From Thermoplasmata archaeon (GTDB taxonomy: Archaea; Thermoplasmatota; Thermoplasmata; Thermoplasmatales; Thermoplasmataceae): DNA of 6,636 bases. Shown one piece after another: positions 6,036 to 6,636 of the stretch. The position numbers and the translations under genes were made by a program. Within the stretch, counting starts at the first letter, position 1, and the number at the start of each line of letters is the position of its first letter. The DNA lies in NCBI GenBank assembly GCA_021826795.1, contig JAKAYM010000103.1, positions 1-6,636 on the forward strand, written 5' to 3'. The notes below the pieces were generated by a model that saw nothing but the letters and a program-made list of their open reading frames with translations, ran no database searches and was not told where the DNA came from.

Positions 6036-6617
6036 ATGGAACTGCATAACATAACAGTAAAATTTCCTAGGGAAATAGTCCTTGAAGACGGAAACAAGGT
6101 TAGGGTTGATAAGGATAAAATATCAGATGAGTCATTGTTTTCTCTCCTGTATCCCGAAAAATCCACGGATAATGTAGCAGTTGCCTTAATAAAAAACGGT
6201 TTCCGCGATGCAACCCCCAGTTTTTTCAAGGGTGAGGTATTCAGTCTTTCAAAAGAGATATTATTTCCCTGGGAGCTCCATTTACGGCTTTTTAACAATG
6301 GTGAAAAATACAGTAAAATATTTGCACATATAGAAATATCAAGAAAATACTTTGAACACCTTTTCGTTATACAGCCAGCAGTGTATGAACCGTTTGGTTT
6401 TTACAGAACCGTGTACAGGCAGTTCAGGGTTATGTACGAACCTTCAGGCAAAACGGTGAAAGAATTCAAGAACAATTATGAAATTACTCTTGCACCTCCG
6501 GAAAACCTCATTGAATGGATGCCAGTGGTTATAAATTTATACAATAATCTCTCAAGATATAAGGAAAAAGTCAGGGAAATTATAGATATTATGGATTATG
6601 AACTGCACAGGAAATAG
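6036..6617 (+). CDS. Hypothetical protein of unknown family (193 aa)
   Basis: I do not recognise this 193-residue protein. It appears soluble: no signal peptide and no hydrophobic stretch long enough to cross a membrane. It contains no cysteine, which excludes a cysteine-ligated Fe-S cluster. The N-terminal part (1-60) is charged and hydrophilic with short beta-like stretches (ITVKF, EIVLEDGNKVRV). The middle holds LFPWELHLRLF at 76-86. Residues 117-134 are unusually aromatic and basic (five Tyr, three Phe, three Arg), followed by EPSGKTVKEF and LAPPENLIEWMP at 152-163. The last 30 residues look like a charged amphipathic helix. It is a real gene by its full-length open frame, codon use like its neighbours and a TATA-like box at the right distance. 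It may belong to the Rieske-ETF transcription unit by read-through, but nothing in its sequence shows a redox role. Confidence 0.8.
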   Translation: MELHNITVKFPREIVLEDGNKVRVDKDKISDESLFSLLYPEKSTDNVAVALIKNGFRDATPSFFKGEVFSLSKEILFPWELHLRLFNNGEKYSKIFAHIEISRKYFEHLFVIQPAVYEPFGFYRTVYRQFRVMYEPSGKTVKEFKNNYEITLAPPENLIEWMPVVINLYNNLSRYKEKVREIIDIMDYELHRK

Positions 6618-6636
6618 GTCATTTTCTGGAATAACG

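Noticed and set aside
6028..6036. Tiny upstream reading frame (ATG GAA TAA) before the 193-residue gene
   Set aside because: It has two codons, and the predicted transcript start is at about 6035, so it is probably not in the mRNA.
5984..6298. Minus-strand open frame of 104 codons across the ETF end and the start of the unknown gene
   Set aside because: It covers the promoter and coding start of the 193-residue gene and resembles no family, and the plus-strand gene is better supported by its TATA-like box and full-length frame.

Overview
The window is an AT-rich, densely coding stretch that looks like a chromosomal segment of a thermoacidophilic archaeon, most likely of the order Thermoplasmatales (Ferroplasma/Acidiplasma/Picrophilus relatives). 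This rests on several signs: an archaeal-type short PRPP synthetase, the archaeal family DUF99, an electron transfer flavoprotein (ETF) with beta and alpha parts fused in one chain, heavy use of ATA, AGA and AGG codons, and AT-rich TATA elements about 25-28 bases before start codons, with little room for a 5' leader. The lineage is inferred from family resemblance; there is no rRNA or other marker to fix it.

Layout. Positions 79-1511 (+) hold a two-gene operon of ribose-phosphate pyrophosphokinase and a DUF99 protein, joined by an ATGA stop/start overlap. It converges, with only 12 bases between stop codons, on two minus-strand genes. These are an MFS transporter with PHO84-like motifs (2921 to 1524) and, upstream of it in the direction of transcription, an SMP-30/gluconolactonase-like sugar lactonase (3842 to 3018). 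A divergent promoter region (3843-4004) then leads to a plus-strand redox operon: a small Rieske ferredoxin (4005-4325) and the fused ETF beta-alpha protein (4322-5995), again joined by ATGA. A further plus-strand gene of unknown function (6036-6617) follows with its own TATA-like box.

How the parts may work together. The first operon makes PRPP for nucleotide and amino-acid synthesis; its partner's role is unknown. The lactonase and transporter could form a small uptake/oxidation unit for sugars or aldonates, feeding a non-phosphorylated Entner-Doudoroff-type route as known in Thermoplasmatales. The transporter's substrate is nevertheless uncertain. The Rieske-ETF pair is the most interesting part. 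An ETF normally passes electrons from dehydrogenases to an ETF:quinone oxidoreductase (FixC with FixX). Here a Rieske [2Fe-2S] ferredoxin is translationally coupled to the ETF, and no FixC, FixX or oxygenase is present in the window.

There are no RNA genes, CRISPR arrays, insertion sequences or clearly broken genes that I can support, and no gene-free stretch longer than about 165 bases.
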